From contig JAMCRV010000087.1 in NCBI GenBank assembly GCA_023381555.1, positions 1 to 47,526 on the forward strand: 47,526 nucleotides of DNA, read 5' to 3'. This stretch comes from Chloroflexota bacterium (GTDB lineage: Bacteria > Chloroflexota > UBA4733). The notes beneath the pieces were generated by a model that saw only the letters and a program-made list of their open reading frames with translations, had not been told where the DNA came from and did no database searches. Both the position numbers and the translations under genes were made by a program. Of this stretch, positions 34,478-43,315 are shown one piece after another. Numbering within the stretch: position 1 is the stretch's first letter; every line of letters starts with the position of its first letter.

Positions 34478-35629
34478 GTGCTACCATTTGCCGCGATGAC
34501 TGACCAATCTTCGCCTTTACGCACAGAGCCCACTACCGCTGATGATACAGCGTATTGGGTAGCACTCTCTCAGGTCCCTGGTCTCGGTCCGGTGAAGTTT
34601 AACCGGCTTCTCACCTATTTTGGCTCAACCGTAGCGGCGTGGGAAGCCCCGCCTCGCCAGTTGCTCGATGCCGGACTGGATACGCGCACTGTTCGAGCTC
34701 TCGAGGAGCGCCGCTTGCGACAAGCGCCCGATCGTGATCTACAGACAATCGTCGGCCGCGGAGTTATAGTACTCACTCTCGCGGATGAGCGCTATCCGCG
34801 ATTACTCCGCGAAATCACTGCTCCTCCACCGGTGTTGTACGTGAAGGGCTCCCTGGAAGCTAGCGATGAGCAGGCCATTGCAGTGGTCGGTACCCGTACC
34901 TGCACCCCCTACGGCAAGATGGTGACTGAGCAGCTTGTGCGCGCTCTTGTCGGTGCCGGCTACGTCATCGTCTCAGGGCTGGCGCGCGGTGTGGACAGTC
35001 ACGCCCACCGCACGGCCCTCACTGAGCACGGACGGACGATGGCTGTCCTCGGCAGCGGGGTCAACGTCATCTACCCCAGTGAACACCGTCAGCTTGCTGA
35101 GCAGGTGAGCCGCTCAGGAGCACTGATCTCAGAATACCCTCCCTTCGCCAAGCCGGAGCGAGACAATTTCCCGGCACGTAACCGCATCATCGCGGGAGTG
35201 TCCTTGGGGGCGCTCGTGGTCGAAGCAGGCGAGGTAAGCGGAGCACTGATCACGGCGCGCATGGCGCTGGAACAGAATCGAGAGGTCTTTGCAGTTCCGG
35301 GGAGCATCACCAGCCCAGCGAGCGACGGTACCAATGGGCTCATCAAGCGTGGCGAGGCCAAGCTCGTCTCCAGAGTGGAAGATATCCTGGAGGAACTCGA
35401 GCCGGCTACCGCGCAACGAGTCGTCCAGCACGCGCTCACAGAAGTGCTTCCTGAAAATGAACTCGAAGCCACTCTCCTGCGGCTGCTTGCCGCTGAGGCA
35501 CTCCACGTCGACGAGCTGAGCCGGTCGGCAGAGCTTCCCGTAGCCACAGTGTCGGGCACGCTGACGGTACTGGAGTTGAAAGGACTCGTCCACCATTTGG
35601 GCGGCATGGTCTACTGCCGCAGCCGCTAG
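34478..35629 (+). CDS. dprA: DNA processing protein DprA
   Basis: DprA binds incoming single-stranded DNA during transformation and loads RecA. The 383-residue frame has an N-terminal helix-hairpin-helix/SAM-like part (LSQVPGLGPVKFNRLL), the Rossmann-fold DprA core with VVGTRTCTPYG, VSGLARGVDSHAHRTAL, AVLGSGVNVIYPSEH and FPARNRIIAGVS, and a C-terminal winged helix (about 320-383). The frame opens at GTG 34478; an ATG at 34496-34498 (MTDQSSPLR) is equally likely, and neither has a strong ribosome site. Its TAG overlaps the stop of the convergent nth gene in a shared CTAG. comF at 11.4 kb is another competence-linked gene. Confidence 0.96.
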   Translation: MLPFAAMTDQSSPLRTEPTTADDTAYWVALSQVPGLGPVKFNRLLTYFGSTVAAWEAPPRQLLDAGLDTRTVRALEERRLRQAPDRDLQTIVGRGVIVLTLADERYPRLLREITAPPPVLYVKGSLEASDEQAIAVVGTRTCTPYGKMVTEQLVRALVGAGYVIVSGLARGVDSHAHRTALTEHGRTMAVLGSGVNVIYPSEHRQLAEQVSRSGALISEYPPFAKPERDNFPARNRIIAGVSLGALVVEAGEVSGALITARMALEQNREVFAVPGSITSPASDGTNGLIKRGEAKLVSRVEDILEELEPATAQRVVQHALTEVLPENELEATLLRLLAAEALHVDELSRSAELPVATVSGTLTVLELKGLVHHLGGMVYCRSR

Positions 35630-36315
35630 CTGCGGTTGAGGGCAAGCCCGGTCGGGCACAGCTTCAATAGAGGACAGCTGTGGCAGAGCGGCTTGCGCGC
35701 CTGGCAGATCGCTCTTCCGTGTGCAATCAGCGCGTGGTTGACGAATCCCCATTCACCACGAGGAAAGATCGCCACGAGGTCGCGCTCGATCTTATTTGGG
35801 TCACTCTCTGGAGTAAGACCAAGCCGCTGAGCAAGCCGGGCAACGTGCGTATCGACTGCGATCCCTTCGAAAACACCAAAGGCATTGGAGAGCACGACGT
35901 TTGCGGTCTTGCGCGCGACACCAGGTATGGTCAACAGTTCTGGCATCGTGGCGGGAACGTTACCTCCAAATTCAGCGGCGATCTTGCGGGCAGCAGCGAC
36001 GACGTTCTTTGCCTTATTGTGAAAGAATCCCGTCGACCGGATTATCTGCTCGACCTCGCCGAGGTCTGCGGTTGCCATGAGCGCCGGCGTAGGAAACCGA
36101 GCGAAGAGCGCCGGCGTAACCAGGTTGACGCGCTCGTCGGTGCATTGTGCTGAGAGCACGGTAGCTACGAGGAGCTGAAAAGAGGTCTTGAAGTCAAGCG
36201 AGCATCGGGCATCGGGGTAGGTGCGGTGTAGCAGCTCAAGGATCTTGGGCACCCTGACCTGACCTGGCTCTGCCGAGCTTCGAGATTCACCAGCAGACGG
36301 GTTTGCGTCTAGCAT
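35626..36315 (-). CDS. nth: Endonuclease III
   Basis: Endonuclease III is a bifunctional DNA glycosylase/AP lyase for oxidised pyrimidines. The 229-residue form from ATG 36313-36315 (GGAGGGAGC about 4 nt upstream) has the helix-hairpin-helix IPGVARKTANVV with the catalytic lysine, VDTHVARLAQRLG with the catalytic aspartate, and the [4Fe-4S] ligands C-x6-C-x2-C-x5-C near the end. The frame is open for 87 more codons upstream, but those lie partly in the adjacent insertion sequence and are not family-like, so they are rejected. The IS200/IS605 element begins 83 nt upstream and may have displaced its original promoter. Confidence 0.95.
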   Translation of the reverse strand: MLDANPSAGESRSSAEPGQVRVPKILELLHRTYPDARCSLDFKTSFQLLVATVLSAQCTDERVNLVTPALFARFPTPALMATADLGEVEQIIRSTGFFHNKAKNVVAAARKIAAEFGGNVPATMPELLTIPGVARKTANVVLSNAFGVFEGIAVDTHVARLAQRLGLTPESDPNKIERDLVAIFPRGEWGFVNHALIAHGRAICQARKPLCHSCPLLKLCPTGLALNRS

Positions 36316-36481
36316 CCCAGCTCCCTCCAAGTCGCATCTCCACACAGACCCCGCCGCCTCGTCCGCACGCGAACCTCGCACGGTAATCGCGTTTGACCAA
36401 GATGCGCGACAAGCCCCGCCGTTCAGGGCGGGGAAGGATAGCGCGGCGGGACAGAGGCTCGATGCCCCTGTCCCGCCTAGT

Positions 36482-36892
36482 CTATGGTGTTTTTTGCTGT
36501 TCAATGTACTGCCGCACGATGCTGATCGGCGCGCCGCCGCAGGATGCGGCGAAGTAGGAAGGGGACCAGAGGACACCTTTCCAGTACCGGCGCTGAATAT
36601 CGGGGCACTCCTTCCGTAGCAAGCGGCTGGATACGCCTTTTCGGCTGTTTACCAGCGCCGAAACCGCTACCTTGGGCGGGTACTCCACTAGCAGATGCAC
36701 GTGGTCATCTTTGCCGTCCATCTCCACCAGGTGCGCATCGAAGTCGAGGCAGACCTTTGCGAAGATGCGCCGCAGCCGTTCAATCGCGTCGCCGTCAAAC
36801 ACCTTGCGGCGATACTTGGTCACAAAGACCAAATGGACGTGAATCTTGAAAACGCAGTGCCGTCCGTGCCTAACGTCGTTGTCATTGTCCAT
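36482..36892 (-). CDS. tnpA: IS200/IS605 Y1 transposase TnpA
   Basis: TnpA excises and inserts the element as single-stranded DNA, working as a dimer. The 136-residue protein has the HUH motif DDHVHLLVE (His64, His66) and the nucleophile in IVRQYIEQQ (Tyr129). Length and the opening block KIHVHLVFVTKYRRKVF are typical. It diverges from tnpB with 21 nt between their starts, so both must share a compact regulatory region. No frameshift or truncation is seen, so it may be active. Confidence 0.95.
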   Translation of the reverse strand: MDNDNDVRHGRHCVFKIHVHLVFVTKYRRKVFDGDAIERLRRIFAKVCLDFDAHLVEMDGKDDHVHLLVEYPPKVAVSALVNSRKGVSSRLLRKECPDIQRRYWKGVLWSPSYFAASCGGAPISIVRQYIEQQKTP

Positions 36893-36913
36893 AGGCTAAA
36901 TATAATTAAAGAT

Positions 36914-38188
36914 ATGAAACGCCTGCAAGCCTTCAAATACGAACTCATACCGACCGGCGAACAGCGGCGGCGGATGAGCCGCTTCGCGGGATCATGCCGC
37001 TTCGTGTTCAACAAGGCGCTGGCGTTGCAGAAGGCGCGCTATGAGCAAGGCGAGAAAAAGCTCGGCTATGCCGGGTTGTGCAAGCTGCTTACCGAATGGC
37101 GTCATAGCCCGGAAACGGCGTGGCTGGCAAATGCCCCTACACATCCCTTACAGCAGTCGCTCAAGGACCTGGAAAGGGCTTATGCCAATTTCTTCGCCCA
37201 GCGAACCGGCTTCCCGTGCTTCAAGAAGAAAGGCTGGGGCGACAGCTTCCGCTACCCCGACCCGAAACAGATCAAGCTTGATCAGGGCAACAGTCGTATC
37301 TTCCTGCCCAAGCTCGGCTGGCTGCGCTACCGCAACAGCCGGGAGATGCTCGGTACGGTGAAGCAAGTCACCGTACCGGCCAGCGGCGGCAAATGGTTCG
37401 TGTCGATTCAGACCGAGCGCGAGGTCGAGCAGCCTATCCCACAGGGTGGCGCAGTCGGCATCGACATGGGCATCGCCCGCTTCGCCACGCTCTCGGATGG
37501 CATGTTCTACGCGCCGCTCAACAGCTTCAAGCGGCACGAGGGCGCCTTGCGCAAAGCACAACAGGCGATGAGCCGCAAGGTGAAGTTCAGCAACAACTGG
37601 AAGAAGGCAAAAGCCCGCGTCCAGAAAATTCATTCCCGTATCGGCGATACCCGCCGCGACTACCTGCACAAGTGCTCAACCGCGATCAGCCAAAACCACG
37701 CGATGGTGTGTATTGAGGACTTGCAGGTGAGGAACATGTCCAAGTCGGCGGTAGGCACGCTCGAACAACCGGGAAAGCAGGTTCGGGCCAAGTCCGGCCT
37801 GAACCAATCCATCCTCGATCAAGGCTGGTTCGAGTTCCGTCGCCAGCTGGACTACAAGCTGGCGTGGCACGGCGGTCATCTCATCGCCGTGCCGCCGCAG
37901 AACACGAGCCGCACTTGCCCATGCTGCGGCCACGTGTCGGCGGACAACCGCCGCACGCAGGAACGGTTTGCATGCGTCGAATGCGGCTTCGAGGAAAACG
38001 CCGATGTTGTCGGCGCGATCAACATCCTTTCTCGCGGGATGCAAAAGCTGCGAGACGAAAGGCAGGACACGAGCGATGCTTCACTCGGGTGCGCAAGCAC
38101 AGCCCGGATCGCCTGTGAAGTGAGCGGTGCGGTAAGGCCGCCAGCAGCAGGAACCCGCCGAAGCGGCTCAATCAGGCTCAATGCCTGA
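36914..38188 (+). CDS. tnpB: RNA-guided endonuclease TnpB of the IS605 element
   Basis: TnpB is the RuvC-type nuclease, ancestor of Cas12, guided by an RNA from the element's right end. From ATG 36914 the product has 424 residues. The RuvC triad is complete: Asp184 (VGIDMGIARFA), Glu268 (VCIEDLQV) and Asp364 (ENADVVGAINI). The zinc finger has CPCC (335/338) and CVEC (354/357). The C-terminal 45 residues (from about 380) look unstructured and coincide with the predicted guide-RNA scaffold. A longer frame from 36695 would run antisense through tnpA and is rejected. All catalytic residues are present, so it may be functional. Confidence 0.95.
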   Translation: MKRLQAFKYELIPTGEQRRRMSRFAGSCRFVFNKALALQKARYEQGEKKLGYAGLCKLLTEWRHSPETAWLANAPTHPLQQSLKDLERAYANFFAQRTGFPCFKKKGWGDSFRYPDPKQIKLDQGNSRIFLPKLGWLRYRNSREMLGTVKQVTVPASGGKWFVSIQTEREVEQPIPQGGAVGIDMGIARFATLSDGMFYAPLNSFKRHEGALRKAQQAMSRKVKFSNNWKKAKARVQKIHSRIGDTRRDYLHKCSTAISQNHAMVCIEDLQVRNMSKSAVGTLEQPGKQVRAKSGLNQSILDQGWFEFRRQLDYKLAWHGGHLIAVPPQNTSRTCPCCGHVSADNRRTQERFACVECGFEENADVVGAINILSRGMQKLRDERQDTSDASLGCASTARIACEVSGAVRPPAAGTRRSGSIRLNA

Positions 38189-38252
38189 TTGAGCCGCCGC
38201 AGGAATCTCCGGCCTTCAGGCCGGGGAGGATGTCAATGTACCCTACGTCCAG
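38100..38252 (+). ncRNA. Predicted omega RNA (TnpB guide RNA)
   Basis: In IS605-like elements the guide RNA spans the 3' end of tnpB and the right end, with the guide drawn from the flank. Here a perfect 14-bp stem with a TCAAT loop (38164-38177 and 38183-38196) covers the tnpB stop, and a CCGGCC/GGCCGG stem follows (38209-38224). The guide would start at about 38237, in sequence just ahead of anmK. Both ends are approximate. Confidence 0.45.
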
Positions 38253-38301
38253 GAGAGGCGAGGAGTTCGCCGGGAGCGATCAGCCGGGGATGTGTTCTGC
38301 C

Positions 38302-39522
38302 ATGGACAAGGCTCTAAACATTATCGGCGTCATGTCTGGCACGTCAGTTGATGCAGTCGATGCCGTATCGGCACTCGTGCGCGGATCAAGAGAGACTCTC
38401 AGCGTTGAGGAGTTGGGAAGCGCTTCTGTACCATACCCTGCCCTGCTCCGTACGCGCGTGCTCCAAGCTTGCGATCCTCGCCAGAGCGTATCATCCCAGC
38501 TCATTTGCGAGCTCAATGTCGAAGTGGCCGAGCTCCACGCACGAGCCGTCCAGGAGTTGCTGCACAGCACGTCAAGTGAGCAGAGCGCAATCGACGCCGT
38601 GTGTACCCACGGCCAGACCATCTGGCACCAGGGCAAGCCCTCTCCCGGCCATCCTGCGAGCACGTTACAAATCGGGGAGCCGGGTGTCATCGCGGAGCGG
38701 ACCGGCATCACAACCGTGGCAAACTTCCGCCCCAGGGACATCGCCGCAGGAGGACAGGGTGCTCCGCTGGTGAGCTACGTCGATTGGGCGCTCTATCGCA
38801 GTTCGACGCAGCATCGCGCGCTTCAAAATCTTGGTGGCATCGGCAACGTGACGGTTCTTCCGGCGAATTGCTCGCCGGATCAGGTGTTCGCCTTCGATAC
38901 TGGGCCGGCGAATGTGCTGATCGACTCCATCGTGCGCATCGCGACAAAGGATACGCAGGCGTTCGACGTCGATGGGCAGATGGCACAGCGGGGCACTATT
39001 GATCCTGAACTACTGGAGAGCATACTGTCGCATCCCTTTCTCCACACCCCTCCTCCCAAGACAACCGGTAGGGAAGACTTCGGCATGCACTACGCCGAGG
39101 CAGTGTGGCAATTAGGGGAAGGACGAGCACTCCCGGCAGAAGACATCATTGCCACGTGTACGGCGGCTACGGCGCATTCCATTCGCAACGCATATGTCGA
39201 TTTCGTCCTCCCCCGTGTGCCAGTGACAGAGTGCTATGTGAGTGGAGGAGGGTTACGCAATCCCACACTGGTTGATCAGCTGCGAACACTGCTCGCACCA
39301 GTGCGAGTGCTACCCATCGAGGTCCTCGGTATCGATGGGCAGCATAAAGAAGCGCTCGCCTTCGCGGTGCTCGGCGCGGAGACACTTCGCGGTGTGCCGA
39401 GCTCAATTCCTGGTGCAACAGGCGCCGCTCATTCCTCAGTCCTCGGAGTCATCTGTCCTGGCCGGAACTTTCCGGCGCTGATGGCACGCCTCTACACGGG
39501 GATGACCGTCGATGTCTCCTGA
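38302..39522 (+). CDS. anmK: Anhydro-N-acetylmuramic acid kinase
   Basis: AnmK cleaves and phosphorylates 1,6-anhydro-N-acetylmuramic acid to MurNAc-6-phosphate, recycling cell-wall fragments in the cytoplasm. From ATG 38302 the protein has 406 residues and begins MDKALNIIGVMSGTSVDAVDA, the ATP-binding start of the family. Other motifs are CTHGQTIWHQG, QIGEPGVIAERTGITTVANFRPRDIAAGGQGAPLV (given here as its two ends) and YVSGGGLRNPTL. The frame is open upstream into the insertion-sequence end, which cannot be original coding sequence. An ATG at 38290 is the only near alternative. A sugar kinase gene overlaps its 3' end by 11 nt. The insertion sequence 66 nt upstream probably altered its promoter. 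Confidence 0.94.
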   Translation: MDKALNIIGVMSGTSVDAVDAVSALVRGSRETLSVEELGSASVPYPALLRTRVLQACDPRQSVSSQLICELNVEVAELHARAVQELLHSTSSEQSAIDAVCTHGQTIWHQGKPSPGHPASTLQIGEPGVIAERTGITTVANFRPRDIAAGGQGAPLVSYVDWALYRSSTQHRALQNLGGIGNVTVLPANCSPDQVFAFDTGPANVLIDSIVRIATKDTQAFDVDGQMAQRGTIDPELLESILSHPFLHTPPPKTTGREDFGMHYAEAVWQLGEGRALPAEDIIATCTAATAHSIRNAYVDFVLPRVPVTECYVSGGGLRNPTLVDQLRTLLAPVRVLPIEVLGIDGQHKEALAFAVLGAETLRGVPSSIPGATGAAHSSVLGVICPGRNFPALMARLYTGMTVDVS

Positions 39523-40507
39523 TGCCATTTCCCGAGATGACGGTGCTGAAACGGTCTTCCTTGGCATCGATGGCGGCGGCACCAAGACGGCTGTTGCCAT
39601 CATCAACGCCAAGGCAGAGCTCGTGGGATCTGGCAGCGCCGGCGCATCCAACATCAACGTCTGTGGCGCGGCAGCAGCAACCAAGAGCTTCCAGCACGCC
39701 ATTGCGGAGGCTGTGACAGCGCTTCCACCAGGCACTCGAGCTGGAGGAGTGTGGGCAGCTGTTGCAGGCGCCGGTCAGCCGGCGCAACAGCGCCGTGTGC
39801 AGAGGATTCTCCGGCGTGTCCTCAGAACTCAACCCCTGGGTAACCGCAGCGGGCTCGGTCAGGCACCGTTGCGCGTCACCGATGATGCCTGCGCCGTACT
39901 CGCGGCTTCTGACCTTTCTGAAGGGATTGTAGTGATCGTGGGGACAGGCTCATTCGTCTGGGGCCAGCGCCACGACGGTGTCAGCGCCAGAGCAGGTGGT
40001 TGGGGCTATCTGCTCGGAGACCCGGGCGGTGGGTTCGATCTCGGTCGCCGCGCCGTAGTAGCGGTGCTTAGCGAGTCAGACGGATTCGGACCCTCGACAG
40101 CACTCACACCGCTGCTCCTCGATCGTTTTGCGATACCACGACCGCTCGACCTCATTCCCCTGGTGTACGCTGGAGCGGAGGGACGAGCGCATCTCGCTTC
40201 CCTCGGAGAGGCGGTGCTGTCGCTCGCCGGTCAAGGCGATCCGGTGGCTCGAGGCATCGTTGATCACGCAGCGAGTGAGCTTGCCCAGCAAATCATCGCT
40301 GTGGCTACATCCCTGCACATCTCCGACGTCAGCATCGTACGCTCCGGCAGCATCGCCCGGCACCCAGTGATGGAAGACGCGCTACACCGCAGCGTGTCGC
40401 CGTTCCTGCGAGTGCACTGGCAACTTCCACTGCGAACACCAGCAGAGGGCGCTGCCACGCTCGCCCGCACACTGGCAATTGCAGGGGAGACGGTAATCGG
40501 GGCATAA
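39512..40507 (+). CDS. BadF/BadG-type N-acetylglucosamine or amino-sugar kinase
   Basis: This 331-residue ASKHA-fold kinase has FLGIDGGGTKTAVAIIN (phosphate 1), DDACAVLAAS (phosphate 2 region), IVVIVGTGSFVWG and AGGWGYLLGDPGGGFDLGRRA, all typical of the BadF/BadG/N-acetylglucosamine kinase family. It overlaps anmK by 11 nt, so it is translationally coupled to a peptidoglycan-recycling enzyme. This makes phosphorylation of GlcNAc, GlcN or MurNAc from recycled wall the best guess. MurNAc/GlcNAc kinases of the MurK type belong to the same family. No etherase (MurQ) gene is visible in the window. Confidence 0.88.
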   Translation: MSPDAISRDDGAETVFLGIDGGGTKTAVAIINAKAELVGSGSAGASNINVCGAAAATKSFQHAIAEAVTALPPGTRAGGVWAAVAGAGQPAQQRRVQRILRRVLRTQPLGNRSGLGQAPLRVTDDACAVLAASDLSEGIVVIVGTGSFVWGQRHDGVSARAGGWGYLLGDPGGGFDLGRRAVVAVLSESDGFGPSTALTPLLLDRFAIPRPLDLIPLVYAGAEGRAHLASLGEAVLSLAGQGDPVARGIVDHAASELAQQIIAVATSLHISDVSIVRSGSIARHPVMEDALHRSVSPFLRVHWQLPLRTPAEGAATLARTLAIAGETVIGA

Positions 40508-40564
40508 TCGGCCTAATCAAGAAGGCGATGCGGCACCCGGAGCAAGAGAGAAGAGAGGGCGAAT

Positions 40565-41974
40565 ATGGCGCAACAAGCTGGCCTCATCGGATTAGCTGTC
40601 ATGGGCGCCAACCTCGCCCTCAACATCGCTAGTCGCGGCTTCCAGGTAGTCGTCTACAACCGGACAGCTGAGCGCACACGGCAGTTCCTCACAGGCCCTG
40701 CCTCCGGTACTAGCATCATCGGTGCTGAAACTCTCAGCGGCTTTGTCGCGAAGCTCGAGAGACCACGCCGGATCATTCTCATGGTGCAGGCCGGTGCTCC
40801 CGTAGACTCGATGCTGAGTCAGCTTACACCACTACTTGAACCCGGCGATGCAATCATGGACGGTGGCAACTCTTTCTACCAAGATACGGAGCGGCGTAGC
40901 AAGGAGCTTGCTCAGAAGAGTTTGCGGTACATCGGTACCGGCATCAGCGGCGGTGAGGAGGGCGCTCTCCACGGCCCTTCGATCATGCCCGGTGGAGATC
41001 GTGCTGCGTACGATGAGCTGTTCGCGCCCATCCTCACGAGAATCGCGGCGCAAGTCGAAGATGGACCCTGCTGTACGTACATCGGTCCTGGTGGTGCGGG
41101 ACACTACGTCAAGATGGTGCACAACGGCATCGAGTACGGCGACATGCAGCTCATCGCCGAGGCCTATGCGCTCTTGTCCGGCGGCTTCGGTCTCTCAGCA
41201 AGAGAACTCAGTGACATTTTTGCGGACTGGAACACCGGGATACTCGAGTCCTATCTCATCGAGATCACCGCCAAGGTGCTGGGTTACACCGACCCGGACA
41301 CCGGTCTGCCTCTCGTTGATCTGATCCTCGATGCGGCCGGCCAGAAGGGAACTGGACGCTGGACGTCGCAAGATGCCCTGCAGCTCGGCGTGCCTATTCC
41401 TACCATTGACGCGGCTGTTTGGTCGCGAAATATTTCAGCGCTAAAGACAGAGCGTATTGCCGCTGCGAAGATGCTCGGCACAACTCGCAAGGAGCCATTG
41501 GGACGCGATGAGCAGATCATCGGCGCTGTTCGCGATGCCTTGTACGCAGCGAAAGTCGCCTCCTATGCCCAAGGTATGGCTTTGCTCGCAGCAGCAAGCA
41601 AAGAATATGGCTTTGAGCTCAATCTGAGCGACCTCGCTCGTATCTGGAAAGGTGGCTGCATCATCCGGGCACGCTTACTCAACGAAATCCAGCGGGCATT
41701 TCGTAGTCAGCCTGGCCTGGTGAACTTGCTACTCGATGAAGAGTTTCGCAACCAGCTCCTCGAGCGGGAGCGCGCGTGGAGGACCACTGTTCAGCTTGCC
41801 GCCGAACGTGGAATCCCCTGCCCTGCCTTGAGTGCATCGCTTGCCTACTTCGACAGCTATCGCAGCGTGAGACTCTCGGCAAACCTCATCCAAGGCCAGC
41901 GGGACTTCTTCGGTGCCCACACCTATCAGCGCACCGACAAACCCGGGACGTTCCACACGCAGTGGGAGGGCTAA
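40565..41974 (+). CDS. gnd: 6-phosphogluconate dehydrogenase (decarboxylating)
   Basis: Gnd converts 6-phosphogluconate to ribulose 5-phosphate and CO2 with NADP+ in the oxidative pentose phosphate pathway. The 469-residue length is that of the long, homodimeric form. Motifs are GLAVMGANLALNIASRGF (nucleotide fold), VYNRT, GTGISGGEEGALHGPSIMPGG, GAGHYVKMVHNGIEYGDMQLI with catalytic Lys and His/Asn, and AGQKGTGRWTSQDAL. The ATG has GAGAGGG about 5 nt upstream. It follows the sugar kinase by 57 nt on the same strand. zwf and pgl are not in the window. Confidence 0.97.
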   Translation: MAQQAGLIGLAVMGANLALNIASRGFQVVVYNRTAERTRQFLTGPASGTSIIGAETLSGFVAKLERPRRIILMVQAGAPVDSMLSQLTPLLEPGDAIMDGGNSFYQDTERRSKELAQKSLRYIGTGISGGEEGALHGPSIMPGGDRAAYDELFAPILTRIAAQVEDGPCCTYIGPGGAGHYVKMVHNGIEYGDMQLIAEAYALLSGGFGLSARELSDIFADWNTGILESYLIEITAKVLGYTDPDTGLPLVDLILDAAGQKGTGRWTSQDALQLGVPIPTIDAAVWSRNISALKTERIAAAKMLGTTRKEPLGRDEQIIGAVRDALYAAKVASYAQGMALLAAASKEYGFELNLSDLARIWKGGCIIRARLLNEIQRAFRSQPGLVNLLLDEEFRNQLLERERAWRTTVQLAAERGIPCPALSASLAYFDSYRSVRLSANLIQGQRDFFGAHTYQRTDKPGTFHTQWEG

Positions 41975-42114
41975 CGCTCCTCCAGCATTGCCAAGCTACT
42001 CGTACAAGCTTCGCGAACACGCTCTGCGCAACGTCGTCGCTCGATTTCCACAGCGGTGCTCATCACGATGAGAACAGACGGACCGGTGCGACAGTCCGAA
42101 TTCCCAGGTAGCAC

Positions 42115-42495
42115 TCAGTTGAGATGCGCACTGAGGGCTGCGCGAACCTTAGCAATAAGCTCATCGATTTCGAATGGCTTGTAGAGATAGTCAAAGAACT
42201 GGGTCCGCTTCTCCAACGGCAGATTGTCGAACTCTCCGTGCTTTGCAGTCACAAAGACCACTGGAATCGATTCTGTCTCGGGGTCGATACGTAAGAGCTG
42301 CAGCTCGTCCCATCCATCCAGATAGGGCATCATGATATCGAGCAGGATCACATTGGGACGCTCACGTTTGGCGGCATCATAGACACGAAGTGGCTCCAAC
42401 GCCGTAACGACAGCGAAGCCCTCTTCTTGGAGGATTTGGGTCATCATCTGCACGATGACTGCGTCGTCATCCACGATGAGGACCTTGTTGTTCAT
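42115..42495 (-). CDS. Single-domain response regulator
   Basis: The 126-residue protein is a lone CheY-like receiver domain. The acidic pocket is Asp10/Asp11 (IVDDD), the phosphoacceptor is Asp53 (ILLDIMMPYLDG), and the switch residues are Thr83 (FVTAK) and Lys106 (YKPF). There is no DNA-binding or enzymatic output domain. No histidine kinase is encoded nearby, so it is an orphan that probably acts by protein contact or as a phosphate carrier. Both flanks are gene-free for 140-240 nt. Confidence 0.93.
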   Translation of the reverse strand: MNNKVLIVDDDAVIVQMMTQILQEEGFAVVTALEPLRVYDAAKRERPNVILLDIMMPYLDGWDELQLLRIDPETESIPVVFVTAKHGEFDNLPLEKRTQFFDYLYKPFEIDELIAKVRAALSAHLN

Positions 42496-42732
42496 CTCAG
42501 TTCATACCTACCCTGAAGTGCCCAACCGCTGAGTCAATCGCATAGACGATAACACGAGTCGAACGAATCCCTAAGAGCAATAGCCAGTATTGATTTTAGT
42601 ACTGATCTCTCCTCAAGCTTCTGGTAAGCGTTCATCCGGACCTCCCAGGGCCATCAGCTCGTGCGGCGATTGACGCTCGACCACAATGGATGCGGCGGAC
42701 GCGGTGCAGGCAACACGGCAGCGGGCCAGGAA

Positions 42733-43098
42733 TCAGAACGAAAGATGCGGAAGGGTGAAAGAAACGACAATCAGGAGCACGAGTGCCGTGATGACCAGAA
42801 CCAGGATCCTCCGCAGGTCCTTGTACACGTACTCATAGCCGCCAAACAGCGCAGACGTGCTGCGGCTTCGCTGCGCTCGCGACCGCTCGTGTGCCCCGGC
42901 GGCCGCCGGCGGGGCCAGCGTGAGGCGGTGAGCGTCCGGTGGCATCGCTGGCGGTATCGGAATAGCAGTTGTGCGGGGAGTCGTGGCTGACGACGCTGGC
43001 TTTTCTTGAGCGCCCTTGATGCCTCCAGCGCTGCGATGAGTGGGGGGTCGAGGTGAACGCGCGGCCCCGCCCTGACGAGCGCCACTGCGTCTCGGCAT
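42733..43098 (-). CDS. Small tail-anchored-type membrane protein with Pro/Arg-rich N-terminus
   Basis: From ATG 43096-43098 the product has 121 residues. Residues 1-80 are disordered and rich in Arg, Ala, Pro, Ser and Gly (MPRRSGARQGGAARSPRPPTH at the start). A conserved-looking YEYVYKDLRRIL leads into one C-terminal membrane helix (about 95-115), ending TLPHLSF. The basic cluster before the helix predicts a cytosolic N-terminus. An ATG nine codons earlier is possible, but GGGGAAGAGG lies just before the chosen one. A TATACT -10-like element lies on the same strand (43150-43155). The family is not recognised; it diverges from glpX. Confidence 0.6.
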   Translation of the reverse strand: MPRRSGARQGGAARSPRPPTHRSAGGIKGAQEKPASSATTPRTTAIPIPPAMPPDAHRLTLAPPAAAGAHERSRAQRSRSTSALFGGYEYVYKDLRRILVLVITALVLLIVVSFTLPHLSF

Positions 43099-43315
43099 GT
43101 GCCTCTTCCCCAATCGTTGTGGCAAGGTATCAGTCTTGTCCGTGCTGCCAGTATACCGAGCAGTGCTTGCCCCCGGCCCTGACCGGACCCCAGACTATCC
43201 GGCAGGTGGGATGGGATCAGTCGGATGATACACTCGCTTCGTCTATGGATGGGGCCGGATCGGCACACCGCGACAAGAGATATCTCCCATCCTTCAAGAA
43301 GGGGAGGAGTTCCTA

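Larger units (their letters stand above)
36398..38236. mobile_element. IS200/IS605-type insertion sequence, apparently intact
   Basis: The element carries divergent tnpA (minus) and tnpB (plus) bounded by short imperfect palindromes rather than terminal inverted repeats, as expected for single-strand Y1 transposition. The left end hairpin is CCCCGCC/GGCGGGG (36414-36433), just right of a TTGAC (36393-36397) that is the likely target and TnpB TAM. The right end hairpin is CCGGCC/GGCCGG (38209-38224), followed by GGAGGATGTCAA to 38236. Exact ends are inferred. It sits between nth and anmK. Confidence 0.8.

Noticed and set aside
36316-36576. 87-codon extension of nth
   Set aside because: It runs into the insertion sequence and is not family-like; ATG 36315 has a strong ribosome site.
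36695-36913. Extension of tnpB through tnpA
   Set aside because: It is antisense to tnpA; the family start MKRLQAFKYEL is at 36914.
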